Source: Bremia lactucae | Lineage: Eukaryota > Oomycota > Peronosporomycetes > Peronosporales > Peronosporaceae | Direction of reading: 5' to 3' | Length of the DNA stretch: 64,000 nucleotides | Assembly (NCBI RefSeq): GCF_004359215.1 | Contig: NC_090615.1 | Span: forward strand, 5,089,264-5,153,263 | Shown: positions 54,943 through 64,000 of the stretch, piece by piece | Numbering within the stretch: position 1 is the stretch's first letter | Layout of the letters: each line of letters starts with the position of its first letter | The notes under the pieces: model-generated | Databases searched by the model: none | What the model saw: only the letters and a program-made list of their open reading frames with translations | What the model was told of the DNA's origin: nothing | Program-made: the position numbers and the translations under genes

Positions 54943-56262
54943 TTGGAATTCCTTAATCAAGGAATAAAATGGATCCGTAGGATTTTAAGGATCGATGACC
55001 CACTTCGCGCACATAGTGCAGCTTTTGTGTCATCCAGGACAGCTTCGTCCAGAAGTGACAATGAGTTTAATTCAGAAATAGGTCAAATGACCATCATATC
55101 AAATAAGTCGCCAGCTTGTAAGGCTCGGCTGCACTCATCGATAGACATTTCGTCCAGCTCTAAAAGAGCAAGTAACGAAAGGATTGCCGCAAGGCTAACT
55201 TTTCCCTCGATGTTGCCGGTTACACCATTTAGAAGCATATGTAATTGAATACTCTTATCACTTTGTGAGGGTGTACACGCTTCGTGTCCATCCTGTCTTG
55301 GAGTGGAAACAATACACCTCTTAGAGGCCGGGACATTCACGCCCCCGAATTTTTCCAGCCTGTATTGATTCTATACCAGAGATGGTGTCTAATTCGACAC
55401 CCGACAAGGAGTTAAGTAACTCAATTTCCTTTACCAGCGAACGTTTACGTGTCGCTTCACGTTCATCAGATGGGTTTGACACAGAATACCCTGGCGAACC
55501 GAAAGTTGTGTCATTATTGACACTCAGTATGGTGCCACCTCGGCCGAACACACTCGGTGGACTTAGACGTGTCACTCCACGTATTTCAGAGATTTACACC
55601 CTTGGTGACTCGGCCTTAGGCCAGCAATGCGTTCAGCATTCAGTGAATCGTTCTCACAACAAGTGTCACTCGACGGAGTACGTGCCGTTTCACTTCCTTC
55701 TTCTAAGTCGGGCTCAATATTTATGTTTTCAACATTGAAGTTTGTTAGCTCAGACATTCCAATGTCTAAAACACTGACAGACTCAGTCAATGATCCGCAC
55801 CAATAGCGCTTTTGTTGGCTAGCAAAGCTCGGTTCATGACTCTCCAAAACTTCACTAAGAACATTGCGCGTGGCAATGGCGCCTAAGGTCTGAAACCTCC
55901 AATCGTTCCATAGCTCATGGCGTTCAAGCCAGGCCTAACCAAGGATAAGGTCATGTCTCGAATCCAAATCAAGGATGAGACAGCGTTCCATACTGTCAAA
56001 GTTCAGAAACTTTATACCTAGTTTAATGGAACTTTAGGAACAGTGACATGAGTCCCAGTCGCTAAGCAAACAGTAATTGTATCACTTTCATGCGATTTAG
56101 CGCCTCCACGTATTGTTGACTTCCTTTAAGAGAAAGGCGTCGAGTATAATTGCAAGACGCTCCTGAGTCAATTAAAATTGACCACGGCTTATCAAAACCC
56201 TTTACAGTCGCTTGAGCGACTAGCAAGCCAGGCTTGTTCTCTCGCCCCGTGCCATCACGCAC
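54943..56262 (-). pseudogene. gypsy-B3 spacer and protease
   Basis: Near-identical to 45249-46568, including the DSGAS frame at 56262-56062. Very few differences were seen (for example one Leu/His change read on the plus strand near 54943-55248). Confidence 0.75.
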
Positions 56263-56283
56263 CGAGCTAATTGGGGCTAGGAT

Positions 56284-57350
56284 TACTCTCAGCTCCTATA
56301 CGTGCAACAGAGTCTAGGGCTTCCTTAGTAGGGCACCCCGCACCTACTGGGTATCGAAACACCGTGCCAGATTTTCTGGTATGAGGTCGGAGTTGGTGCT
56401 CTTTCGAGTTTTGCGCAAATTTTGCAGGAGGCAGGACGTAAATGTTTCGTGCTTCCGCACATATAACATATACGGATGTTCCTATGCTGTTCCACAGCTT
56501 ATAAAGCCTCTTCTTCTTACTTAACGAGGCTTAGATCCATGGGTTCCGGTCTATTAGACGGAACCTATGTGCTCGAAGATCTTGTTCGGTAAACAGGCGT
56601 GCTATCGCGAGCAGACTTAAAGTCGCACTCAGCGCGTAGCGCTATGGCAACCGCCTCTTCGAAAAAATCATGATGGGATCGGAATAATTCCGTCCGGGCA
56701 ACGCCCTCATTAAGACCTCCCATAACAATTGTTACGACAATTGCTTCTTGCACCGGGTCTTGATGCATGGATGCAATGAGGGTTATCAACTCCTAGACAA
56801 AGTCCCTTAGGGTTCGTTTACCCTGTCGAATCGCTATGAGCCGTGATCGCGTTCGAAAAGCCTGATCAGGCGGTGAAAACATGCTGGTCATTTGCTGTTT
56901 CAGCAAGCTCATGAAAGAAAAATGTCTTTTATGGACGTACTACACGATAGTGCTCATTCCATCGCTCTACCTCCGAGTTTGGAAATGTCCAGGGCCACCT
57001 TTTGCCGTTCTGTTAAGAACAAGGATGAATCAATGGACATCTCCATCTGCTTAATCCAAAAAGAAAGATTTCTCCCTCTTTTTCCTCAAATGGCTTCACA
57101 TTTACAGCTAGAGGGCGAGCCTTCGGCTCTGAGTCAGATACAGAGATGTACCGGGTTGCATCGATGTCGCTTAGTGGTCCTATACCTGACCGATCAGGGA
57201 GGCTTCACATCGCATGGAGCCTTTAAGCCTTGCATGCAAGACCTCTGGTCCCTGGGAGATAATGAATTCCACGTGTTGAAGCCCCAAAACAGTTCTGAGC
57301 TTATCATAAGCTGCGCGTTGCACTTCTGACAGTTCTGGAATCTCATCCAT
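56284..57350 (-). pseudogene. gypsy-B3 gag
   Basis: Near-identical to the gypsy-B2 gag (core at 56789-56565, start ATG about 57350). Confidence 0.78.
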
Positions 57351-57411
57351 TTTCGTGAGGGCTTAGTTTTGTACAAGACTCTGGCGTAGATTGGCTACGA
57401 GTGCTATCAGG

Positions 57412-57725
57412 TGTAGCGGAGCTACCTCGCTCGTAAAGTCAGAGGAAGATAGTTCTATTGAAGTAATGGGTAAACAACTTAGGGAGTCGTACAAGCTATA
57501 AAAGCTTAATGAATCCTAGTTCAAGGGATTCAAAGGTTCGTAGAACCAAGTGGCAAGTAGTGCCCAAGAGGATATACCTTAGAAAGGCCTTTATCCTTTA
57601 CAGATCAATGCAAGCCTTAGGAAGGCACTTAAACGCTTTAAGATCAAAAGGGGAACTACACATTATTTAATTATTTAAATCTAAATAACCTTACCCCACT
57701 TAATTTAAAATAGATTTCAGCCGCC
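57412..57725 (-). repeat. gypsy-B3 5' LTR
   Basis: Same sequence as 47718-48031 at offset 9,694. Confidence 0.8.
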
Positions 57726-58599
57726 GGATTTATATCTAACGGCGACCACATTTGTCACCCATACTAAATGGTATTTAAGTAATATACTATTTTATAATAG
57801 GATAAAGGGTATTTTACCCATAAAGTAAATGTACCACGACAACGGTTTTCCAACCAATGTGCCCCATTAAAGCTATCCACATCACCCCCTCTACGTCTGA
57901 GGATCAGCAACTGATGACGATATACTTCCGCCTCGCCCCACATTTGCAGCCAATCGGTCGAGCACTGTTGCGCCACGATCTCGGATAGGGAAAAACCTGA
58001 ATGCATGGCGAAAAGCTCTGGGATTGGCCGCCATCCACACGATGTAGTTAATCCATGTATCGTTTCCGGGGTATTGGTTCGGTAATCCAAACGATGTTCC
58101 ATACTTCCGCTTTCATTTTTGGAACGCCTTCTGATTTCGTTTCATAATCTTTGTGCAATACGCCTGTCCGAGATTGAACTATTGTCTAGCTCTGAGGTTT
58201 TAAGTATACGCTCGTACACGGTAGCGTAAATTGTTGTTCAGGCCTCGTAGGCGGACCGTTACACTGATTTGTCGTCTTCCTCTGCTTCAATCCCTGTGTA
58301 TTCCAATCTACTACATATAGATCAAGTCCCAGCTCCTCAAAAGTCGCGGCTTCCTCCGCCGTCGACGTGTCCACTAGTGATCCAGCATCATAGTGCTTCG
58401 CATCGAGCACTGAAAGACCTACTTGCTGGTATACTTCATCCAGTCTGGCCCTCATGTCCGAACCAGGCATCGCATTCCATTCCTAAAAGTGATGCCCATA
58501 CTGGATTACGTAGAAGTGGCCCTCTGCGATTTGGCACTAACATGAAGGGAAGAACCTTGTAATCAAAGCAGTTTTGTAACACATGCCCAAGTTAGGCCA
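57726..58599 (-). other. unidentified minus-strand ORFs (copy 3)
   Basis: Counterpart of 48032-48905, with frames 58470-58186 and 58102-57764. The only protein difference noticed is Gly to Arg at residue 7 of the first frame. Confidence 0.35.
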
Positions 58600-58607
58600 T
58601 ATCAGAG

Positions 58608-58691
58608 CAACAGAATTTAGTACAGCAGCAGGACCACAGGAATGCTGGTGAAGGCATCCCTGTGGTCCTGCTGCTGTACTAAGTTCTGTTG
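58608..58691. repeat. 84-nt foldback, second copy
   Basis: Identical in layout to 48914-48997 (offset 9,694): arms 58608-58645 and 58654-58691. Confidence 0.92.
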
Positions 58692-59841
58692 CACGCCAAC
58701 CAATGTGGCGGCGCCTTCACCTACTGCCTCAGAGCAACATGTAGCGATGCAGAGTGCAGGTACCGGAGCAGTATCGACCGAGAGCGTGGTCGACGAGAGG
58801 CAACAGTATGAACATGTTCAAGAGATCGAACCGCAATCTCATGGATTCACGAGTCATCGCAGTATCTATGCGGAACTAAAAGAAAGCTCGGACGAAGACG
58901 ACTATTATAAAGATGACCGGAAACTTCAGCTGCAACAGGAAGCTTTGGCGACAGATGGAGCTACCCAGGAGTTGCAGTAGAGGATCCTTATGATGCAGAT
59001 GTGAAAATTCCCACTGATGAAGTCGGCAAGCCGTACCAGCAGCTGAATCTTTGTCATGCAAAATTGAAGACACAGACGCAGACGAATCAATTGACGAAAA
59101 TCATAGCCCTACTTTCGAGACGGGTCCGCTATATGGGATTTCATGACTTCAATCGGCCAACTTGCATCGATGTGGATGATATAGAGATGAAACCACCTAT
59201 TCAGTAGGCCGACACGATTGTGAGTACGGACACCGGAGGGGGATTCGAGATCACCGGGGTTCACGAGCCCAGCTTCACGCCCCGACATGTTCGGACTGGG
59301 TTGTAAGTATGCATGGCACACAGGTCAACGTCCCATCGAACGGGCAATGTCTTCTTCACGCCTTCTTCGCATCGACTACGTACGTCATCAAGTCCACATT
59401 TAAACCGTCTGAGGCCTAACCTCGAGCTACTAACAATATAAAACAGCAGACAAGGGACATTATATTGGCGAACCTACGATATGATGTTTAGTTACAGCTT
59501 GTGGATCCGAATAAGGAAATGGAGAGAATGTATCCACGTGCGGTGGCACCCGCAACGATAGCTTCTGCGATGGCGACATTGTATGCACATTTTGCGGTCA
59601 CACGAGATAAATGTGTTCGCCGATCAGTATACAGGAGCCGATATGCGTGTGGGATGTAGACGAATTTGGCGCGGCACACGCGCAGCCATATTCGTATCAT
59701 ACGTTCACGATACCTAATAGTGGTATGCATGAAACAGGTATTATGACGGGAATTGATGATGAGCAAGCAAGCACGGTGTTGTCATTACAGACGGAATTTG
59801 GCGTCTCCCATGTCGGCGGCCTCTTGCTTTGTTGCTGCTGA
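58692..59841 (+). pseudogene. OTU-like cysteine protease pseudogene (copy 3, fuller)
   Basis: Same as 48998-49992 but continues past the point where copy 2 meets the gap. After VNVPSNGQCLLHAF (about 59315), a frame from 59450 reads MYPRAVAPATIASAMATLYA. The last frame to 59841 reads PICVWDVDEFGAAHAQPYSY and GIDDEQASTVLSLQ, like the second half of an OTU fold (IxVW strand). At least three frame changes or stops break it. OTU domains are carried by some Helitron-like and MULE elements as well as by host genes, so origin is open. The family call is moderate at best. Confidence 0.45.
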
Positions 59842-60440
59842 ATGATTGCTGCTGCGTCTGTGACGGTTGGCGCTGCTGAGGCCGGATTACAGTCCACCTA
59901 GTTACATCTGGTTGTGCGTGTTCGCGTCCGCGTCCTTGTCTGCCAGCCCTTTTGCTTTGTGCAGGTCACTCAGGCAACTCAATTGGCTCTAGCACTTGTT
60001 CTCCTTGTCCAGCGAAAGGATCGACTAGACCACCCAATTATGCTACTAGCTTGGTCCAAATTCGCCACTGACATACAATTGTCAAATGTTGGTACGGTGT
60101 AAGCAGGTAACGTGCCTACGTATCTCCGCTGTCTCGACGCCCTCAATTCTATAATGCTAACCCCCACCCCTTGCACTTGGCTCAGATATCGTTGGGGTTA
60201 GAACATTTGCGGCACGGAGCTTTGCCACTCGTTGGAAGTGATGCAAAGTGATGCTCTGTTGTCTAATTTGTAGTGAAGTGACGTAGTAAAATATGATCGT
60301 CCAGCAGTCATTGTCATACTCCTTCAGCCCTACACCTGGGTGCCGAATATCCAGAATATATTCGCCCGCAATTTGACTGATCACTGTACGGAGGAGAATC
60401 GGATCCAGGCCTTTTGTTCCCAGTATTTGTACACGTTGTG
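59842..60440. other. no recognisable gene
   Basis: Short frames only. The minus frame 60384-60157 may belong to the ORF1-like pseudogene to the right. Confidence 0.4.
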
Positions 60441-60445
60441 TCTGG

Positions 60446-61111
60446 TCACTTGTGGTGGGGACCGGGTTCCAGCAATAGTATTCTCTTTATTGTGCAGATG
60501 ACAATACAGCCTCTCAGTTTGAATTCTTTGTTCTTTCTAACGTTCGCCTCTCGCTTCGACATAAACGTGAAGGTAAGTGTATGTAGCCCGTCACAAACTA
60601 CGCGTTGCGTTGTTCGCAAAAGCTGAGCAGCGACCTTTCCCAGCTTTACCCGTGCTAACACATCAGCAATCAGCACTCCTTTCACATTAGATGATGATAT
60701 GAAACCTTAGCAGCCCTCTGTAGTCCTGGTATGGTGCATACGAGGAACCTGGAAGGACCAGGAAGGTCCATTCGTCTCTCTACATAAGCCGTAAGTGCCC
60801 CTCGCTCCTCCAAAGACATCGACATCGGCCTCAGCGCCGTATCCTCGTGCAGCGGATACTTCCTAGTCGCTATCTGGTACATCCACTTCATCTTTGCCTC
60901 GGCACCTGCTGCCGCCTCGTCCTGTTCCGCGCTCGTCAAAGAAGTCGAGCTGCTTCCTCAGGTGACCATAACATAGGCTGGATCTCACTTGAGGTATGGT
61001 TTGACGTGGAAATCGCTCCGGCTTCTGTTGTCGCTTATTCTTCTTCTTCTGCCCTTGTCCGTTTACCGCCACTGCCTGCTGTATAGGACTCGGCATGGCT
61101 AAGGTTGCCAC
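60446..61111 (-). pseudogene. LINE ORF1-like protein remnant
   Basis: Minus frames 61111-60863, 60939-60682 and 60685-60446 join into one broken protein of about 200 residues. It has a Lys/Gln/Arg-rich start (GQGQKKKNKRQQKPERFPRQ), then YQIATRKYPLHEDTALRPMS and, after a one-base slip near 60684, VLIADVLARVKLGKVAAQLL and LHTLTFTFMSKREANVRKN. I read it as LINE ORF1 from overall feel of the HTLTFTF region and basic start. No zinc knuckle is seen. Confidence 0.42.
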
Positions 61112-61395
61112 TAGGAGGCCTCATCCATCTGCTATAACGGAATGTTACTTATAAAGTCCACCACCCCTTCATCAACCATGAAGGAGGCAACGGTCGGTGA
61201 CGCTGGTTGGGTGCCATAAGAAAATAGAGCGTAAACACAAGCGTAAGTTAAGCTGCTCATTATCCAACCTCAAAGAGTAAATGTGAGTGAATGTCAATAT
61301 CCGATGTCAACAATCTGATGGGGGAGGGTACACTTCCCTTGTGTCTGTTTAAAATAGGTATTATCACTAAAACCCATTTATTATGGGTTACGAGA
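61112..61395. other. intergenic, nothing recognised
   Basis: AT-rich, with no ORF or repeat identified except a short GGGTTT/AACCC-like inverted motif near 61370. Confidence 0.5.
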
Positions 61396-61686
61396 GGCTA
61401 GAATACATTTTTATTTCCGTTCCTCTTTTGATATTAACGTGTCTAGTGCCTTCTTTAGGCTTGCGCTGTGATCTACGAGAGTAAGAAGCCTTCGTAAGGG
61501 ATACCTTCGCGGGGATCAGTTGTCACTTGGTTTTACAAACCACTGAGTCCCTTGAACTAGGATCTATTAAGCTCTACGGGCTTGCACGACGTACTTAGTT
61601 GTTAATTTTTTAAGTGTCATAGAACAAACTAACTCTTTGAGTATAAAAGTCATCCTCTGATTAAGGAGCGAGGTAGCTCCACCACA
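61396..61686 (+). repeat. inverted LTR of the gypsy-B superfamily
   Basis: The minus strand of this segment starts TGTGGTGGAGCTACCTCGCT at 61686 and follows the gypsy-B LTR in order, including CCTAGTTCAAGGG and GCGCAAGCCT-AAGAAGGCAC. Orientation is opposite to all other LTRs here. No matching partner was found in the window, so it may be a solo LTR. Confidence 0.7.
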
Positions 61687-61695
61687 CTTCAATCG

Positions 61696-62060
61696 CTGTT
61701 AGTCGCGCGAATGGTCGGTGAGCAATGAGTCACTTCACATGTTCGTAGTTTGATGTACTAAGCCAGAGCCATAATGTATAGTGCGTAGGATATATTTATA
61801 TTAAATGTAATTTTAGGTTTTTTCTCACGAAGCTTTCTCTGTATTTACTATTGTTGCCACAGAAAATCTTCTAAAAAAGAAGTAGAGTTGGCGCGCATAT
61901 GATTGGTTCTGACGTAACAGGCAAGCCAAAGGTTAGCAATCCAAATAAATTCCTCTTTACGCCGTGTACGTGAAGTATTCGGAGAATCCTTTCCTAATCC
62001 AGAACAAGCATGCCTCAATGTGAACAGGAGTCTCGATAGGCTCCTAATCCGTTCCCAGAA
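61696..62060. other. no recognisable gene
   Basis: AT-rich spacer with only short frames. Confidence 0.45.
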
Positions 62061-62099
62061 CCTGGTGTAGCGAATGCTTTAACCGCATTACGCGGGACA

Positions 62100-62720
62100 C
62101 CGGGCCTGGGGGCCTTCATAATAACGAATCTGCAGGATGAAGAGCAACAATAGGCAATCTTCAGGGAGGAGCAAGCTCTTCGTCAGGCTGTGGCCCTTGC
62201 AAAAGCAAAATTCCACAGTGAATATAAATTCACACAACTTAGTGTGGAAGAGCGCCTCCAAGGGGTTGCGGGTCGTAAGTTGCATACCTGGGCTCCTTGA
62301 CTCAAGACGACTACGGCAAAGGAGCTCGCCGAGCGTGCTACTATAAATGACCGATACCTTACCTCCGTAATGATGACGCCACGTCATCCTTCAGCGCGTC
62401 TGCGACGTCAAGCACGTGGGGATTTCTGATCGTTTTAATTCGAAAGCCATAAACGAGGAAATCGTATACAAAATATGTGTCTCCTTACGAATTTATGGTC
62501 TTTCAGGGAAGCTGTCGATGTAGCCGACGCTCGCTCGAACAAACGCACTGCTTTGATCTTGCCAACCTGAAGTCCAAAGGTAATCAAGCGAGGCGAATCG
62601 ACCGCAGTACGATATACGGCCCAGCCAGCGCTCCATTGCTTCGGTTGCTCACGCAAAAGTGGATTCAATCCAGTCGCTTTAAAGTTCTATTGTAGAAGGC
62701 GTCGATTGACGCAAGTTTAC
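62100..62720 (+). pseudogene. diverged relative of the gypsy-B antisense ORF
   Basis: The plus strand reads REEQALRQAVALAKAKFHSE and LSVEERLQGVAGRKLHTWAP. After a stop it continues in the same frame to AKELAERATINDRYLTS, aligned without indels to PEEFAARDALHERYLSP of the B1 ORF. It then reads AVDVADARSNK against SADAADVRLER. Several substitutions between the two are synonymous in this frame. The region extends further upstream than in B1, where the LTR abuts. Confidence 0.45.
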
Positions 62721-62734
62721 TCTGAGCGCGGCAT

Positions 62735-64000
62735 TCAAAAGTCAACGGCGTACGGGCAATCTTGCCGAAGGGGAATCTCGTACTCCCACGAGATTTTTGA
62801 CGGGGAATACCCAAGCCACTTTACCAGATACTGGTATTGACTGTTACTGCGACGTTGCTTTAGAAGTCTTTCGACGTGGAAATGGGGATTTTGTCTGCTC
62901 GTAGAGCAACGCAAGAGAGGCCGGAATATCGGCGGCGTCTGTGTTGGCGTTAAGGCACGAGGTGCAACTTCTCCATGAGAATCTTGCTCGAATGGAGAGG
63001 TATCCTTAGTGAGGTCCAAGATCGTCTGTTGACGTTTAAGCGTCTTCAACCTCGTTAAGGAGGCCATTGGACCTCCTGATGATGATGCAGCGATGTGCGG
63101 CGCAGCCGACTTACTCGGCCCGAGCGCCTTCCAATCCACATGGAAGGGGTCCTTTATAAGGCTAAAGTAAGCCAACGTAGAACACTGGGTGTGTACGCAG
63201 CTTATGTGGCGTTAAGCGTGTAAGCTGGGCTCCTATGCGACCGTTAATGGTTTAACAAAGCGCGGACGCAATTTAGTCTCAAAAACCGCAGATACTACGA
63301 TAGTAGGTAGATTTTTAGCATCAAGTAATACTCGGTCACCGACCTCATAAGAATTGATCCAGCATCTGCCTTTAGAAGCCGCTTGTCCCTTTTGATAGTC
63401 CAGGCTATGATGCATTGTATCTCGCACATATCTTAAGACATTTAACGCGTTGTGAGAAACTCTTTATCATGTTTCTGAACCGCAACATGGCTGATATCAG
63501 CAAGCCGATCGGACATCCCTCTCCCACTAAGCTTTGAACTGCGTGGTGATAGCGTTAATGAACGCGTGAGTGTGTTAAGCCGTTCACGTAACGAAGTATA
63601 GCCTGTAGAGGCATACAAAGCGTTGTCAGCGCAATAAAATTAACCGGGAGCATTGTGCTCCAGTGCTTTGGTGTCTCAGCACACCGCTGCGCCGAACGTT
63701 CTCAATGACGCGATTAACATGCTCAGTTTTCACCATCGGTCTGCGGATGATCCGCCGTCGGCATGTCCAATCTAGTGCCAAGCATTCGGAAGGTCGAATT
63801 TCAGAACGTTGCCGTGAAGCTGGGTCATCCATCGGAGTCAATTGTCACTGGCAACTCTTGTTGGCGAAACACACGATCAGTTAACAGCCTTGCTGTGCCT
63901 TCACCATCAATAATATCCGACACAGCCGCTTAAGAGCCATTTTGTTCAAACGGTCAACAAAGAAAATGATGCCCGTATTACAGGCCAAACTCTCGGTGGG
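62735..64000 (-). mobile_element. gypsy-C: diverged Ty3/gypsy element, cut by window edge
   Basis: On minus from 64000 down: integrase core pieces (near 63840-63626: a LDMPTADHPQTDG-like block and VNRVIENVR), post-core region at 63427-63233 (YQKGQAASKGRCWINSYEVG, RVLLDAKNLPT, LRPRFVKPLTV), and a chromodomain at 63175-62735 (HFHVERLLKQRRSNSQYQYL, then VKWLGY and PLRQDCPYAVD). It shares the chromodomain type with gypsy-B but is much more diverged. Stops and frame changes throughout; upstream domains lie outside the window. Confidence 0.88.

Larger units (their letters stand above)
50994..57725 (-). mobile_element. gypsy-B3: Ty3/gypsy chromovirus with both LTRs
   Basis: LTRs at 50994-51324 and 57412-57725, with gag to integrase on minus between them. 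The left 2.2 kb follow copy 1 (offset 23,757) and the right part follows copy 2 (offset 9,694). Between about 53090 and 54340 it mixes features of both. Inactive. Confidence 0.93.

Noticed and set aside
1..64000. CRISPR array, bacterial operon or phage features
   Set aside because: No regularly spaced repeats, no ribosome binding sites and no operons; gene content and promoter type are eukaryotic.

Overview
The window looks like a retrotransposon-rich scaffold of an oomycete, most likely of the Peronosporales. The one clearly intact host gene, a sodium/solute symporter on the minus strand (15623-17521), is intronless. Its start codon is preceded by a TCATTTT initiator fused to CAATTT, the core-promoter layout characteristic of oomycetes. 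The rest is mostly broken LTR retrotransposons, LINEs with an RNase H tail and MULE remnants. No rRNA gene, no functional tRNA gene and no CRISPR array was seen. Two gaps (19031-19926, 49993-50858) and a lone N at 33519 interrupt the sequence.

Layout. 1-1.8 kb: 3' part of a broken Ty1/copia element (copia-1), then a tRNA-like SINE-type module. 3.0-4.1 kb: unidentified plus-strand coding-like sequence. 4.06-8.85 kb: a degenerate minus-strand Ty3/gypsy chromovirus (gypsy-1) with recognisable zinc knuckle, protease, RT, RNase H, integrase and chromodomain pieces. 9.05-9.75 kb: a plus-strand FSH1-type serine hydrolase pseudogene. 9856-14763: a full-length but dead copia element (copia-2), with two LTRs of about 395 bp and a 5-bp target duplication GTAAT, inserted about 100 bp downstream of the FSH1 stop. 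15.6-17.5 kb: the symporter.

19.9-61 kb: a large diverged tandem duplication. The repeat unit is a MULE transposase remnant (+), a LINE (-), and a gypsy element (-) whose 3' LTR abuts the broken LINE ORF1. Copy 1 is 19.9-33.5 kb, copy 2 is 34.2-49.99 kb, and a partial copy 3 (50.86-59.7 kb) lies after the second gap. The left part of copy 3 is almost identical to copy 1. Its right 4.9 kb is almost identical to copy 2 at a constant offset of 9,694 bp, so part of this structure may be an assembly artefact. Copies 2 and 3 end in a two-sided locus: minus-strand unknown ORFs, an 84-nt near-perfect hairpin, and a plus-strand pseudogene with an OTU-protease-like segment.

61.4-64 kb: an inverted LTR of the same superfamily, then a more diverged minus-strand gypsy (gypsy-C) running off the right edge.

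The most unusual signals are: (i) an opposite-strand ORF that begins at the inner edge of the gypsy 3' LTR in copies 1 and 3 and keeps its frame in a diverged relative; (ii) internal inversions inside coding domains, about 570 bp in the LINE endonuclease (shared by both copies) and about 160 bp in the gypsy integrase of copy 1; (iii) tRNA-like pol III boxes and a covarying hairpin inside a copia LTR; (iv) the duplicated 84-nt foldback.
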